From Croceicoccus marinus (GTDB taxonomy: Bacteria > Pseudomonadota > Alphaproteobacteria > Sphingomonadales > Sphingomonadaceae), in NCBI RefSeq assembly GCF_001661675.2, contig NZ_CP019602.1, forward strand, positions 2,567,501 through 2,631,500: 64,000 nucleotides of DNA, read 5' to 3'. This document shows positions 1 through 9,074 of the stretch, in pieces (within the stretch, counting starts at the first letter, position 1; the number at the start of each line of letters is the position of its first letter). Made by a program: the position numbers and the translations under genes. Under the pieces are notes generated by a model. That model ran no database searches, had not been told where the DNA came from, and saw only the letters and a list, made by a program, of their open reading frames with translations.

Positions 1-128
1 GCGCCCAGCCCGACATCGGCCAGCAGGCCGGTCAGCACCGTGGGCGGCATCTGCAGCCCGGCAAAGGCCCCGCCGACGGCGCCGCCGGCACGCAATACGA
101 AGGCAATTATGCGAGTCATTCCGTTCAT
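1..128 (-). CDS. Hypothetical protein, N-terminal part only
   Basis: A reading frame on the minus strand opens with ATG at 128 and runs off the left edge of the window, giving 42 residues. The start reads MNGMTRIIAFVLRAGG and is hydrophobic and glycine/alanine rich, so it may be a membrane segment or signal-like N-terminus. A weak GGA sits about 5 bases upstream. The product cannot be recognised from this fragment. It is included because the opposite-strand frame over the same bases has no family-like features. The 130 bases up to the next gene hold nothing recognisable. Confidence 0.4.
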   Translation of the reverse strand, partial: MNGMTRIIAFVLRAGGAVGGAFAGLQMPPTVLTGLLADVGLG

Positions 129-258
129 TCGTCCATCATGCACCGGGGCGCACGAAGGCATCTTAAACGGACAAAGTAAACGCGGGCATAATCCGGTGGC
201 TCGCTTCCTCAAGGTCTGGGAAGCCAGGCCACCGTAAACAAAGGGGGATTTGCGTCCG

Positions 259-1503
259 CTAGGCGACCGCCTTCAACCTTGCGCGGGAATGATCTGCCAT
301 CCACTGCTCCACGATGGGCGCGATCTGACCGCGCCATTTCGAGCCGTTGAAGATGCCGTAGTGACCGACATCGGGATGGAGGTGATATTTCTTGAGGTCG
401 TCGTCCAGCCCCGGCGTCAGCTTCAGCGCCGAGCGTGTCTGGCCCACGCCCGAAATATCGTCGCGCTCACCCTCGATGCACAGCAGCGCGGTATCGTGGA
501 TCTTGCCCAGGTCGATCTTGCTGCCGCGATGGGTCAGCAGTCCGCGGGGCAGCAAATATTCCTTGAACACCGCGTTCACAGTCTGGAGGTAGAATTCCGC
601 CGTCATGTCGCAGACCGACAGATATTCGTCATAGAACGTCTTGGTCGCGTCGGCGCTCTCTCCGTCGCCCGCCACCAGATGCTTGAACATGCCGTAATGG
701 CTCATCAGATGGTTGCTGAGGTTCATCGACATGAAGCCGGAAAGCTGCAGGAAACCGGGATAGACCTCGCGGCCCGCGCCCGGATAATGCATTGGCACCG
801 TCTGGATCAGATATTGCTTGAACCAGTGCATCGGACGACCGACCGCCATCTCGTTCACTTCGGTCGGCCCTTCGCGCGTGTCGATCGGGCCGCCCATCAT
901 CGTCAGCGTGGCGGGGCGGCACGGATTGTCCTTTTCCGCCATCACGGCAGTCGCCGCAAAGGCCGGGACCGAGGGCTGGCAGACCGCCATCATGTGCGCG
1001 CCGGGGCCGATATGCTCAAGGAACTCGATCACGTAGTCGATATAGTCGTCGAGGTCGAACAGCCCTTCCGACATGGGGACGAGCTTCGCGTCGGCCCAGT
1101 CGGTGATATAGACTTCTGCGCCGTGGAGCATGCGCTCGACCGTGCCGCGCAGCAGCGTGGCGTAATGCCCGCTCATCGGCGCGACGATCAGCAGCCTGGG
1201 CGCGTCGGAGGGCAGTCCGCCATGTGTGAAGCGCTTGAGATTGCCGAACGGGCGGAACAGGACGTCCGCCTCGGTCACGTCATGCGTCTTGCCGTCGACG
1301 GTCACGGTGGGGATGCCGAAAACCGGCTTGCCGCGCGGTTCGGCGGCATGGGCGAACACTTCCAGCGCGGAGGAAATGCTGGGACCCATGCCGATCGAAC
1401 CCATCGGATTCTTCGGATGGTTGAGCCATTCGGCGGTCACCGAAGCCATGGTGGTCGCCGAAGCGCGCCAAGCCTGCTGGATTTCATAAAGCGAATAGAG
1501 CAC
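259..1503 (-). CDS. phaZ: Intracellular polyhydroxyalkanoate (PHB) depolymerase
   Basis: The 414-residue product matches the intracellular PHB depolymerase family that mobilises stored polyhydroxybutyrate granules in the cytoplasm. It begins MLYSLYEIQQAW, has the family block HYATLLRGTVERML and the nucleophile segment MAVCQPSVPA with Cys at about residue 175. Cys at this place rather than Ser is known for the Ralstonia PhaZa1 type. A later HYGIFNGSKWR block near the C-terminus supplies the likely catalytic His. Start is GTG at 1503, preceded by a clear GAGGAG eight bases upstream. Length is normal for the family. It is divergent from the ABC transporter gene; the 260 bases between them (1504-1763) must hold both promoters but no clear element was seen. 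Confidence 0.9.
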   Translation of the reverse strand: MLYSLYEIQQAWRASATTMASVTAEWLNHPKNPMGSIGMGPSISSALEVFAHAAEPRGKPVFGIPTVTVDGKTHDVTEADVLFRPFGNLKRFTHGGLPSDAPRLLIVAPMSGHYATLLRGTVERMLHGAEVYITDWADAKLVPMSEGLFDLDDYIDYVIEFLEHIGPGAHMMAVCQPSVPAFAATAVMAEKDNPCRPATLTMMGGPIDTREGPTEVNEMAVGRPMHWFKQYLIQTVPMHYPGAGREVYPGFLQLSGFMSMNLSNHLMSHYGMFKHLVAGDGESADATKTFYDEYLSVCDMTAEFYLQTVNAVFKEYLLPRGLLTHRGSKIDLGKIHDTALLCIEGERDDISGVGQTRSALKLTPGLDDDLKKYHLHPDVGHYGIFNGSKWRGQIAPIVEQWMADHSRARLKAVA

Positions 1504-1763
1504 GTATCAATTCTCCTCGCCGTCCCGTTCCCCCTGCAGCGCGATCCACGCATGTGCAACAAGGGCGGCTGGTCCATCGGCAACGCCGGGCGGAACAGCC
1601 GCAATAGACGGCCAATGCCCGCACAGTGTAGATCGTTCCCGAGCCGCGTTGCAATGCAGCAATTCCGGTTCGCCTCGTATTCCGGTCGAAGGAAGCATAA
1701 TTGCGCGGGGATCAGTCGGCGATAGCGCTTCAATCCCCGTACGCTTTGGTCTAGTCGGCTGCC

Positions 1764-3611
1764 ATGACCGAGCAGACCAGCCTTACGCGATCGGCAGAAC
1801 CGGCGGGGCAGCCGCCTTCGCCGCCGAGGTCGGGGGATCCGCATGTCGATGGCGCCGACGACGCGGCGGCAAAGCCGTCGCGCGCGATGGGGCCGCTGTG
1901 GATGCTGGTGAGGGCGGCGTGGCACTATCCCGGCCACATGGCGGGCGCCGGGCTGGCCCTGCTCACCACCTCTGCCGCGACGCTTGCGATCCCCTCGGGC
2001 TTCAAGCTGGTGATCGACCGCGGCTTTGGCGATGGCGAGATCACGCGCTGGTTCCAGTATCTGCTGATCCTGGTGCTGGTGCTGGCGATCGGGACGGCGT
2101 TCCGCTTCTATCTGGTGTCGTGGCTTTCCGAACGGGTCGTCGCCGATCTGCGGCTGAAGGTTTACGATAATCTCGTCACCCTGCCACCCTCGTTCTACGA
2201 GGATAACAACCCGCGCGAGATATCATCGCGCATGACTTCAGATACCGCGATCATCGAACAGGTGGTCGGATCGACCATCTCGGTCGCGCTGCGCAATGCG
2301 CTGACCGCGATCGGCGGCACGATCTACATGTTCATCCTGGCGCCGGGGCTGACGGTGTGGCTGCTGCTGGCGATCCCCGCGGTGATACTGCCGCTGGTGC
2401 TGATGGGACGCAGGGTACGGCTGCTGTCGAGGTCGAGCCAGGACCGTATCGCGGACCTGGGCGCGATGGTGAGCGAGGTGCTGGGCGGCATCCGCATCGT
2501 GCAGGTGTTCAACCAGGAACGGCGCGAGGCGGCCCGCTTTGGCGGCGCGGTCGAGCGGTCGTTCGAAACCGCCCGGCGGCGCATCCTGATGCGCGCCCTG
2601 CTGACCGCGCTCGCCATGGGGCTGGTGCTGGGCGCGCTGGTGGCGCTGATGTGGCGCGGCGCGCTCGACGTGCAGGCGGGCACGATCACCGGGGGCACCA
2701 TCGCGGCCTTCGTCATCACGGCCGGGCTGGTCGGCGGCGCTTTCGGTTCGCTGGCCGAAGTCTATGGCGAAGTCCTGCGCGCTGCCGGTGCGGCGCAGCG
2801 GCTGGGCGAACTGCTGGCGACGCGCGCGGTCATCGCCGCTCCGGCGCGTCCGCAGGCGCTGCCCAGTCCTCCGCGCGGATCGGTCGCGTTCCAGAACGTC
2901 ACCTTCCGCTATCCCACCCGGCCCGACGATAAGGCGCTGCGCGACTTCACCCTGACCGTCGAACCGGGAGAGACGGTCGCCGTCGTAGGACCGTCGGGCG
3001 CCGGCAAGTCGACCCTGTTCCAGCTGATCGCCCGGTTCTACGACCCGCAGTCCGGCAGCGTACGCGTCGACGGGATCGACCTCACCCGTGCCGACCCCGG
3101 GGAACTGCGCCAGCGCCTTGCCCTGGTACCGCAGGAAAGCGTGCTGTTCGCTGCGAGCGCCCGCGACAATCTGCGCTATGGCGCGTGGGACGCCAGCGAC
3201 GAGGCAATCTGGGAAGCCGCCCGCGCCGCCAATGCCGAGCAGTTCCTGCACGCCCTGCCCGACGGGCTGGACACGTTCATCGGTGACAGCGGCGCACGGC
3301 TTTCCGGCGGCCAGCGCCAGCGCGTGGCGATTGCCCGCGCCCTGCTGCGCGATGCGCCGCTGCTGCTGCTGGACGAAGCGACCAGCGCGCTCGACGCGCA
3401 GAGCGAGAAGCTGGTGCAATCGGCGCTCGAAACGCTGATGAAGGGGCGGACCACCATCGTGATCGCGCACCGGCTGGCGACCGTGCGCGCTGCGGACCGC
3501 ATCGTGGTGATGGAAAACGGCGCAATCGTCGAGCAGGGCACGCATGCACAGCTGGTCGAACGCGACGGCCTCTATGCCAATCTGGCGGCGTTGCAGTTCG
3601 AATCGGAATAG
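1764..3611 (+). CDS. ABC transporter, fused permease and ATPase (exporter type)
   Basis: This 615-residue half-transporter has an N-terminal six-helix membrane domain (about residues 50-340) and a C-terminal ATPase. Walker A is GPSGAGKS at 409-416, the signature LSGGQRQR starts at 513, and Walker B LLLLLDEATSALD follows near 533. The H-loop is present as IAHRLATVRAADRI. It would work as a homodimer in the inner membrane. The layout matches MsbA/lipid A and multidrug exporters, but the substrate cannot be read from sequence. A proline-rich hydrophilic tail of about 40 residues precedes the first helix. It is followed after 67 bases by a small stress-type membrane protein gene. Confidence 0.9.
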   Translation: MTEQTSLTRSAEPAGQPPSPPRSGDPHVDGADDAAAKPSRAMGPLWMLVRAAWHYPGHMAGAGLALLTTSAATLAIPSGFKLVIDRGFGDGEITRWFQYLLILVLVLAIGTAFRFYLVSWLSERVVADLRLKVYDNLVTLPPSFYEDNNPREISSRMTSDTAIIEQVVGSTISVALRNALTAIGGTIYMFILAPGLTVWLLLAIPAVILPLVLMGRRVRLLSRSSQDRIADLGAMVSEVLGGIRIVQVFNQERREAARFGGAVERSFETARRRILMRALLTALAMGLVLGALVALMWRGALDVQAGTITGGTIAAFVITAGLVGGAFGSLAEVYGEVLRAAGAAQRLGELLATRAVIAAPARPQALPSPPRGSVAFQNVTFRYPTRPDDKALRDFTLTVEPGETVAVVGPSGAGKSTLFQLIARFYDPQSGSVRVDGIDLTRADPGELRQRLALVPQESVLFAASARDNLRYGAWDASDEAIWEAARAANAEQFLHALPDGLDTFIGDSGARLSGGQRQRVAIARALLRDAPLLLLDEATSALDAQSEKLVQSALETLMKGRTTIVIAHRLATVRAADRIVVMENGAIVEQGTHAQLVERDGLYANLAALQFESE

Positions 3612-3678
3612 GCAGCGGCGGAACCAAGCGCCCGGCCTTGGGGTTTCCTTGACAAACGCAGTTCAAAGGAAACTTACG

Positions 3679-3933
3679 ATGGGTATCATCATCATGATCA
3701 TCGTCGGGGGTATCATCGGCTGGCTTGCCAGCATCGTGATGCGCACCGACGCGCAGCAGGGAATCCTGCTGAACGTGGTCGTCGGCGTCGTCGGCGCACT
3801 TATAGCTGGCCTTGTCGTCGGCGGGAATACCATCATGAACGGATTCAGCCTTTCGGCTCTTCTTTTCTCGTTCCTGGGTGCGGTCGTGCTGCTTGCGATC
3901 GTCAATCTGTTCCGTCGCGGCCGGGTGCGCTAA
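3679..3933 (+). CDS. GlsB/YeaQ/YmgE-family small membrane protein
   Basis: The 84-residue product has three hydrophobic segments, with the Gly-rich start MGIIIMIIVGGIIGWLAS and the mid-segment LNVVVGVVGALIAGLVVGG typical of the transglycosylase-associated GlsB/YeaQ family. These are tiny inner-membrane proteins often induced by stress; their biochemical role is unknown. Start chosen at 3679 because AAAGGA precedes it by about eight bases and the family usually begins with MGII. It ends 36 bases before a rho-independent terminator. Confidence 0.85.
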   Translation: MGIIIMIIVGGIIGWLASIVMRTDAQQGILLNVVVGVVGALIAGLVVGGNTIMNGFSLSALLFSFLGAVVLLAIVNLFRRGRVR

Positions 3934-3968
3934 TCCACCTGAAAAATAGACATAGGTAAAGATAACCG

Positions 3969-4007
3969 GCCGGGACGAAGGAACCTTTCAACGTCCCGGC
4001 ATTTTTT
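3969..4007 (+). terminator. Rho-independent terminator
   Basis: The arms GCCGGGACG (3969-3977) and CGTCCCGGC (3992-4000) pair perfectly over nine bases with a 14-base loop, followed by A and six Ts. It closes the transcript of the GlsB-type gene and possibly the ABC transporter. Confidence 0.85.
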
Positions 4008-4052
4008 AGGCCGAGCCGGCTTTATGGCCGGACCATTCGAGGGGAACGACTG

Positions 4053-4298
4053 ATGAAGAAGCTTATTGCCACCGCCAGCGCCGCAGCCCTCGGCCTTGCG
4101 CTTGCCGCGTGCGATAGCCCTGCCGAAAACCAGATGGAGGACCAAGCCGAAGCGGTCGAGGACCAGACCGAGATGCAGGCTGAATCGCTTGAAGACGCCG
4201 GCATGGAACAGCAGGCCGACATGGTCGAGGAACAGGGCGAAGAACGCTCCGACATGATGGAAGAGCAGGCAGACGACATGGGCGCCGCTCCGCAATAA
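4053..4298 (+). CDS. Small acidic lipoprotein
   Basis: The 81-residue product starts MKKLIATASAAALGLALAACDS: a signal peptide with an LAAC lipobox, so it should be cleaved and lipidated at Cys20. The mature part is almost wholly Glu, Asp, Gln, Met and Ala in repeating units such as EDQAEAVEDQ and EEQGEERSDMMEEQADDM, predicting a charged alpha-helical or coiled rod. No domain is recognised. AGGGGAACG lies just upstream of the ATG. Two similar small lipoproteins occur at 18829-19382. Confidence 0.75.
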   Translation: MKKLIATASAAALGLALAACDSPAENQMEDQAEAVEDQTEMQAESLEDAGMEQQADMVEEQGEERSDMMEEQADDMGAAPQ

Positions 4299-4448
4299 GT
4301 CGTCCACAAGACCGATTGGCGGCGTCGATCCCCGGGATCGGCGCCGCTTTTGGTTTCGGCGCGGAACCAAGCCTGTTTCCAGCACTTGATGATGGGTAGG
4401 ACAAAGGCCGCAACAGCGCCGGCCCCGATCTTTGGAGAGAGTTTCGCC

Positions 4449-4766
4449 ATGGGCACCAATGTCGCAGAAATGGTTCGCGGTGAGCGCGAGATGGAAGAAG
4501 TCGTCGCATCGCGCTACCGCGCGTTTCGCGCCACGTCGCCGGACAGGGCGGTCGATATCATCCCTACCGACCCGGTCGAAGCGGACCGTTTCGATTCGAT
4601 GCGTGCACACGGCGTGATCCGCGGTGCCGAGGGCGGCTTCTATCTCGACGAGGATGCGCTTGAGCGCGTACGCAAGAACCGCAAGGGCTGGCTGTTCGGC
4701 AGCGCGGGCGTCGCAGCGGTCGTGGGCGTTATCGCGGGCGTCCTTGTCGGCCGCCGCCAACGCTAG
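4449..4766 (+). CDS. Hypothetical protein with C-terminal membrane anchor
   Basis: The 105-residue product begins MGTNVAEMVRGEREMEE; GGAGAG about nine bases upstream supports this start over an in-frame ATG at 4350. The body is soluble and charged. The C-terminus has one hydrophobic segment, GWLFGSAGVAAVVGVIAGVL, followed by GRRQR, suggesting a tail-anchored inner-membrane protein. No family was recognised. The next 221 bases to rpmG hold nothing recognisable. Confidence 0.6.
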   Translation: MGTNVAEMVRGEREMEEVVASRYRAFRATSPDRAVDIIPTDPVEADRFDSMRAHGVIRGAEGGFYLDEDALERVRKNRKGWLFGSAGVAAVVGVIAGVLVGRRQR

Positions 4767-4987
4767 AAGGCCGATCGGGCGGCCGGACGGCAGCGCGAGA
4801 GGCCACGGATGGCTTGACTTGTGCGGTCATATCCAGCAAAGGCCGCCACGCTTTGGCAAGGTCTGCCGGTGATTCCGAGAGCAATCGCCGCTATCCTGCC
4901 ACGAGAATCGATTCTCAGACTTGAACCGGAACACAGCGCGGTAATGCCCTTGGGTGCTGCCCGCATCAGTATATTTAGGAATACGCC

Positions 4988-5155
4988 ATGGCGAAGCCCG
5001 CAACCGTCAAGATCCGGCTGGTCTCCACCGCCGACACCGGCTTCTTCTATGTCACGAAGAAGAACCCGCGCAACATGACCGAAAAGATGGTGCAGCGTAA
5101 GTACGACCCCGTCGTACGCAAGCACGTCGATTTCAAGGAAGCCAAGATCAAGTGA
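4988..5155 (+). CDS. rpmG: 50S ribosomal protein L33
   Basis: The 55-residue product [20 protein letters not shown]...KKNPRNM...[18 protein letters not shown] is a full-length bacterial L33, a component of the large ribosomal subunit near the E site. It lacks the two CxxC pairs of zinc-binding paralogues and so is the zinc-independent form. It stands alone, with 220 bases before it and about 155 after it. Confidence 0.97.
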   Translation: MAKPATVKIRLVSTADTGFFYVTKKNPRNMTEKMVQRKYDPVVRKHVDFKEAKIK

Positions 5156-5311
5156 TCTTGCGCGCGGGCGGCGCTTGCCGGCCCGCGCTCCTGCCTGTCG
5201 CGCCTCTGCCGACTGGCGAGGATGCCGATCTATGCAATGTCGGCCTGCGGAACCTGCCGGTTCACCACGGGTTCAATGGCGACACGCCATGACACCGGGA
5301 TGATTTCGGCA

Positions 5312-5962
5312 ATGTCTTCAAATATCCGCCGCGGGCGCCTGCTTGCTTATGCTGCCCTCGCTTCGTTGGCGGCACCGATGTCCTTTGCGCTTCCGGCAGC
5401 CCCCGCTGCTGCGCAGGCGGAAGGTGATCTCTCTCGCGCCGTCACCGCTCTTCGCGCGATCAAGACGATGAGCGCGGACTTCACGCAGGTCGACCGCAAC
5501 GGCCAGCAACTCACCGGCAAGATGGTGCTCAAGCGGCCCGGCAAGATCCGCTTCGAATATCAAAAGGACGTGCCCGTCCTGATCGTATCCGACGGTTCGC
5601 GCCTGACCATGCTGGACTATGAAGTCCGGCAGAAGCAAGTCTGGCCGATCAGCAACAGCCCCTTGGGCGCGCTGCTCGATCCCGGCAAGGACGTGATGCG
5701 GTTCGGCAAGCTCATGCCCACGCGCCACCCGGACCTGGTTAGCGTGCAGGTGAAGGATCCGAAGCACCCCGAATACGGCACGATCACGCTGATCTTCAAT
5801 CGCGACGCCTCGGCCCCCGGCGGGCTTCAGCTGGAAAGCTGGGTTTCGGTTGATTCGCAGAACAAGATCACCAAGATCTTCCTCAGCAACCAGCGCTATG
5901 GAATCCCTGTCAGCGACGGCACTTTTGCCTTCAAGGACATTCGTCCTAGGCAGAAACGCTGA
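5312..5962 (+). CDS. lolA: Outer-membrane lipoprotein carrier protein LolA
   Basis: LolA is the periplasmic shuttle that takes lipoproteins from the inner-membrane LolCDE complex to the outer membrane. The product has a signal peptide ending near ALPAAPAAAQA, then the LolA core: LRAIKTMSADFTQVDRNG, GKMVLKRPGKIRFEY, LDYEVRQKQVWP and the closing FKDIRP. The mature length is normal for the alphaproteobacterial form. Several in-frame ATGs lie upstream (5222, 5276, 5300); 5312 was chosen because MSSNIRRGRLL gives a standard signal peptide, but 5300 is also possible. Confidence 0.9.
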   Translation: MSSNIRRGRLLAYAALASLAAPMSFALPAAPAAAQAEGDLSRAVTALRAIKTMSADFTQVDRNGQQLTGKMVLKRPGKIRFEYQKDVPVLIVSDGSRLTMLDYEVRQKQVWPISNSPLGALLDPGKDVMRFGKLMPTRHPDLVSVQVKDPKHPEYGTITLIFNRDASAPGGLQLESWVSVDSQNKITKIFLSNQRYGIPVSDGTFAFKDIRPRQKR

Positions 5963-6165
5963 CCGTTCGCTCTCTTAAGGGCTAATTAACGGTCAATTGT
6001 GCGGGTATAGCGACGAACGCCTCTTTTCCTGACCCTTTCGTTCATCTATCCGACAGGCGTTCGGGCGTAGATATATCCGAACAAGATGCGAGGGAATCGG
6101 GTTTCCCCCCTGTTGCCCGCCCCAACAAACCGCATCTTGCCGAGCGTGACGAACGCGAATGGCGA

Positions 6166-6198
6166 CCCCCGACCCAATGCCCCCGGGTCGGGGGTTTT
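6166..6198 (+). terminator. Strong rho-independent terminator in a 308-base gap
   Basis: CCCCCGACCC (6166-6175) pairs perfectly with GGGTCGGGGG (6185-6194), followed by TTTT. It lies 200 bases after lolA and 74 bases before exonuclease III. The intervening 5963-6165 holds no gene, so it may end a long lolA 3' leader or a separate small RNA. Confidence 0.8.
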
Positions 6199-6271
6199 GC
6201 GTTTCCGGCGTCCCTGCAAACCTCTCCATCTACCCGCATCGTGACGATTGGACTTTGCCGCGGAAGGCCTT

Positions 6272-7078
6272 ATGGCCCGCTGCATGGTTACCGTTGCCAC
6301 CTGGAACATCAATTCCGTCCGCCTCCGCCTCGATCAGGTCGAGCGCTTTCTTGCCGAGCAGCAGCCCGACGTGCTGTGCCTGCAGGAGATCAAGGTGGCC
6401 GAACACCTCTTCCCGCATGCCGCGTTCGAGCGCATGGGATATGTCCACCGCGCCGTGCATGGGCAGAAGGGCTATCACGGTGTCGCGACCGTCTCGAAAC
6501 TACCGCTCACCGAACTGAGCCGCCATGACTGGCAGGACAATGGCGAGGCCCGCCATGTCGGCGTGGAAGTCGGCGGCGCGGGCAAGGGCCTGCTGATCGA
6601 GAATGTCTACATCCCCGCCGGCGGTGACGAGCCAGACCGCGAGGTCAATCCCAAGTTCGGCCAGAAGCTCGACTTCCTGGAACGCATGGCCCACTGGGCC
6701 GACACCGTCGATCGCCCCAGCCTGATCGTCGGCGATTTCAACGTCGCCCCGCTGGAACATGACGTGTGGAGCCACAAGGCGCTGCTCAAGGTCGTCAGCC
6801 ACACCCCGGTCGAGGTCGAGGCGCTTGAGCGTTTTCGCATTGCGCATGGCTGGGTCGACCTGGGCCGCGAATATGTGCCCGCCGACCAGAAGAGCTTTAG
6901 CTGGTGGAGCTATCGCAACAAGGACTGGAAGGCGTCCAATCGCGGGCGCAGGCTGGACCACATGTGGGCCTCTCCCGAACTGGCGCCGCAAGCGCGGGGG
7001 CATCGCGCGCTGACGGAGTGCCGCGACTGGGAACGGCCTTCGGACCATATCCCGCTGGTCACCCGTTTCGAGCTGTAG
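6272..7078 (+). CDS. xthA: Exodeoxyribonuclease III / AP endonuclease
   Basis: This enzyme cuts DNA 5' of abasic sites and removes 3' blocking groups in base-excision repair. The family motifs are present in order: TWNINSVRLR, LCLQEIKV with the metal-binding Glu, GYHGVATVSK, VGDFNVAP, and the final SDHIPLVTRFEL with the catalytic Asp-His. The length (268 residues) is normal. Start at 6272 is preceded by GGAAGG; ATGs at 6248 and 6284 are less well placed. It ends seven bases before ribA and they are probably co-transcribed. Confidence 0.93.
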   Translation: MARCMVTVATWNINSVRLRLDQVERFLAEQQPDVLCLQEIKVAEHLFPHAAFERMGYVHRAVHGQKGYHGVATVSKLPLTELSRHDWQDNGEARHVGVEVGGAGKGLLIENVYIPAGGDEPDREVNPKFGQKLDFLERMAHWADTVDRPSLIVGDFNVAPLEHDVWSHKALLKVVSHTPVEVEALERFRIAHGWVDLGREYVPADQKSFSWWSYRNKDWKASNRGRRLDHMWASPELAPQARGHRALTECRDWERPSDHIPLVTRFEL

Positions 7079-7085
7079 GCCCGAC

Positions 7086-8159
7086 ATGGCCGCCCCCTCC
7101 CCTTCCCGCCGGACGGCGCAGGCGGTCGATGCGCTGCGCCATGGCTGGCCCGTGCGGATCGCGGGCGGCGACGGCACGCTTTGCCTGCTGGCGGCCGAAA
7201 CGGGCCATGACGCGGGCGGAACCTGTGCGGACCGGCTGCTGGTTTCGGCTGCGCGGGCCGCGACGCTGAAGCTGATCAACCAGAAGGACGCCGCCGTGCC
7301 CGACGCGCCCGCGCTGATCCGCGCGGCGGAGCCCTTTACCCTGCAGGCCGCGCGCCAGCTGTCCGATCCCTCGCGCGATCTGGCCAATCCGCTGGCGGGA
7401 CCGTTTCGCGCCCAGCCGCTGGAAGCCGCCGAGGCCGCCAAGGCGGCGATGGCGCTGGCACGGATCGCGGGGATCCTGCCCGCCTTCCTGGTCGCGCCCG
7501 AACCTGCGGGCGAAGCGGTGGAGCTGTCCGCCGGCGACATCGCGGCGTTCGAGGATCCGGCCCGCCTCTCGGTTCAGGCCCGCGCCCATCTGCCGACCCG
7601 GGCGGCGGAATCGGCGGAGATCGTCGCCTTTCGCGCACCCGACGATCTGCGCGAGCATGTGGCGCTGGTCATCGGCAGCCAGACCGCCGAGCGCGTGCCT
7701 TTGGTGCGGCTTCACAGCGAATGCCTGACCGGCGACGTGCTGGGCAGCCTCAAATGCGATTGCGGGCCGCAGCTTGATGCCGCGCTGGCCGCGATGGCGC
7801 AGGAAGCGGCGCAGGGCGGCTGGGGCGTGCTGCTCTATCTGCGGCAGGAGGGGCGCGGGATCGGGCTGATCAACAAGCTGCGCGCCTATCGCCTGCAGGA
7901 CCAGGGGTTCGACACGGTGGACGCCAACAACCGGCTGGGCCTGCCCACCGATGCGCGCGATTTTCCGGTCGCGGCGCGCATGCTGGAACTGCTGGGCGTG
8001 CGGCGCATCCGGCTGCTGACCAACAACCCGATGAAGGTCGACACGCTGGCAGGGCTGGGCATCGAGGTGGCCGAGCGCGTGCCCCACGCGCTGCCGTCGA
8101 ACCCGCATAATGCGCGCTATCTGGATACCAAGCGGGACCGCACGGGGCACCTGTTGTAG
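7086..8159 (+). CDS. ribA: GTP cyclohydrolase II
   Basis: The product catalyses the first committed step of riboflavin synthesis, opening GTP to the diaminopyrimidinone. The C-terminal 200 residues carry the zinc ligands C-x10-C-x-C (ECLTGDVLGSLKCDCGPQ), the GTP-binding LYLRQEGRGIGLINK and the TNNPMK block. The N-terminal 160 residues resemble a degenerate RibB domain lacking a recognisable DHBP synthase active site, as is common for sphingomonad and rhizobial RibA forms. It follows xthA by seven bases. Confidence 0.92.
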   Translation: MAAPSPSRRTAQAVDALRHGWPVRIAGGDGTLCLLAAETGHDAGGTCADRLLVSAARAATLKLINQKDAAVPDAPALIRAAEPFTLQAARQLSDPSRDLANPLAGPFRAQPLEAAEAAKAAMALARIAGILPAFLVAPEPAGEAVELSAGDIAAFEDPARLSVQARAHLPTRAAESAEIVAFRAPDDLREHVALVIGSQTAERVPLVRLHSECLTGDVLGSLKCDCGPQLDAALAAMAQEAAQGGWGVLLYLRQEGRGIGLINKLRAYRLQDQGFDTVDANNRLGLPTDARDFPVAARMLELLGVRRIRLLTNNPMKVDTLAGLGIEVAERVPHALPSNPHNARYLDTKRDRTGHLL

Positions 8160-8181
8160 CGCACCGGTTGAGGCCCACCCT

Positions 8182-8360
8182 GGTTGACACAGGCGACACA
8201 TCCTACAACCGCTGTCACCTGCCGCTGACCCGCGGAAATGCGCGGGTTTCGCACCGCCGGTTGACACCGCGGGGGCCCCGGAAAAACGGGCGGGGAAAAT
8301 TCGACGATGGGAAGGAGCCTGATCGCGTACGGCTAGCGCGGCGGGGCCATGTAGGACAGG
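8182..8360. repeat. Dispersed intergenic repeat, copy 1
   Basis: This stretch between ribA and ktrA matches 33675-33841 base for base over several blocks: GGTTGACACAGGCGACA, TCCTACAACCGCTGTCAC, GGAAATGCGCGGGTTTCG, a second GGTTGACAC, GACGATGGGAA and TGTAGGACAG. TCCTACA and TGTAGGA at opposite ends are inverted. No protein function is supported; frames across it give look-alike short peptides in both copies only because the DNA is repeated. Confidence 0.8.
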
Positions 8361-8396
8361 AAAAATCCGGCGTGTGCTGGCCCCTGGGGCTGGCCG

Positions 8397-9074
8397 TCAG
8401 CGCTGCCTGAGGTTGTGGATCGCCGAGAAGCGTTCGATATCCTCGATCCGGCCAGACACGACCAGCTCGTCGTCGGGAAAGATGATGGTGTCGGGCACGG
8501 CATGGATGAAGTCCTGTCCGGTGCGCTTGACGCCCACGACCGTCACGCTGAACTTCTTGCGGCATTCGCTGGTCATCAGCGGAAGGCCGACAATCGGATC
8601 GGGCGCCTTCAGCCGGGCGATCGCGAAATCGTCGCCAAAGGCCAGGAAGTCCAGCAGCCGTTCGTTGAGGAGATGCGCGACGCGTTCGCCCATGCGCTGT
8701 TCGGGGAACACGACATGGCGCGCGCCGGTCCGTTCCAGGATGCGGGCGTGCTTGTCGTTGTTGGCCTTGGCCCAGATATTGGCAATGCCAAGATCGCATA
8801 GCGCCAGCACCGCCAGCACGCTTGCCTCGATATCGGTGCCGATGGCGACGACCGCGGCTTCGAAATCGGCGACGCCCAGCTGGTCGAGGGTCGCCATCTC
8901 GGTGCAGTCCGCCTCGACCACCTTGGTCAGCTGGCCCGCGAATTCGTGCACCAGCCGAGGATCGGTGTCGGCGCCCAGCACCTCGTGCCCCATGCGTTCG
9001 AGGGTCAGGGCGACCGCGCCGCCGAACCGGCCCAGCCCGATCACCAGCACGGGTTTTCGCTTGTCAGCCAACAA
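8397..9074 (-). CDS. ktrA: Potassium uptake regulatory subunit, TrkA/KtrA family
   Basis: The 225-residue cytoplasmic protein has an RCK N-domain with the NAD-binding GLGRFGG near residue 13, the acidic end of beta-2 at GADTDP, and a C-terminal RCK_C ligand-binding domain ending in DDELVVSGRIEDIERF. It gates the KtrB channel in response to nucleotides. The single RCK unit (not two as in TrkA of E. coli) fits the Ktr type. It overlaps the 3' end of ktrB by 11 bases and is certainly co-transcribed with it. Confidence 0.9.
   Translation of the reverse strand: MLADKRKPVLVIGLGRFGGAVALTLERMGHEVLGADTDPRLVHEFAGQLTKVVEADCTEMATLDQLGVADFEAAVVAIGTDIEASVLAVLALCDLGIANIWAKANNDKHARILERTGARHVVFPEQRMGERVAHLLNERLLDFLAFGDDFAIARLKAPDPIVGLPLMTSECRKKFSVTVVGVKRTGQDFIHAVPDTIIFPDDELVVSGRIEDIERFSAIHNLRQR

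Noticed and set aside
250-1725. Long open frame opposite phaZ
   Set aside because: It mirrors the real gene in GC-rich DNA, has a His/Arg-heavy composition and no family features.
2238-3545. Long open frame opposite the ABC transporter gene
   Set aside because: Composition is Arg/Gln/Asp-heavy as expected from antisense GC-rich codons; the sense strand has all ABC motifs.
8160-8360. Short open frames across the repeat on both strands (and at 33617-33920)
   Set aside because: They resemble each other only because the DNA is repeated; no start site, signal or domain supports translation.
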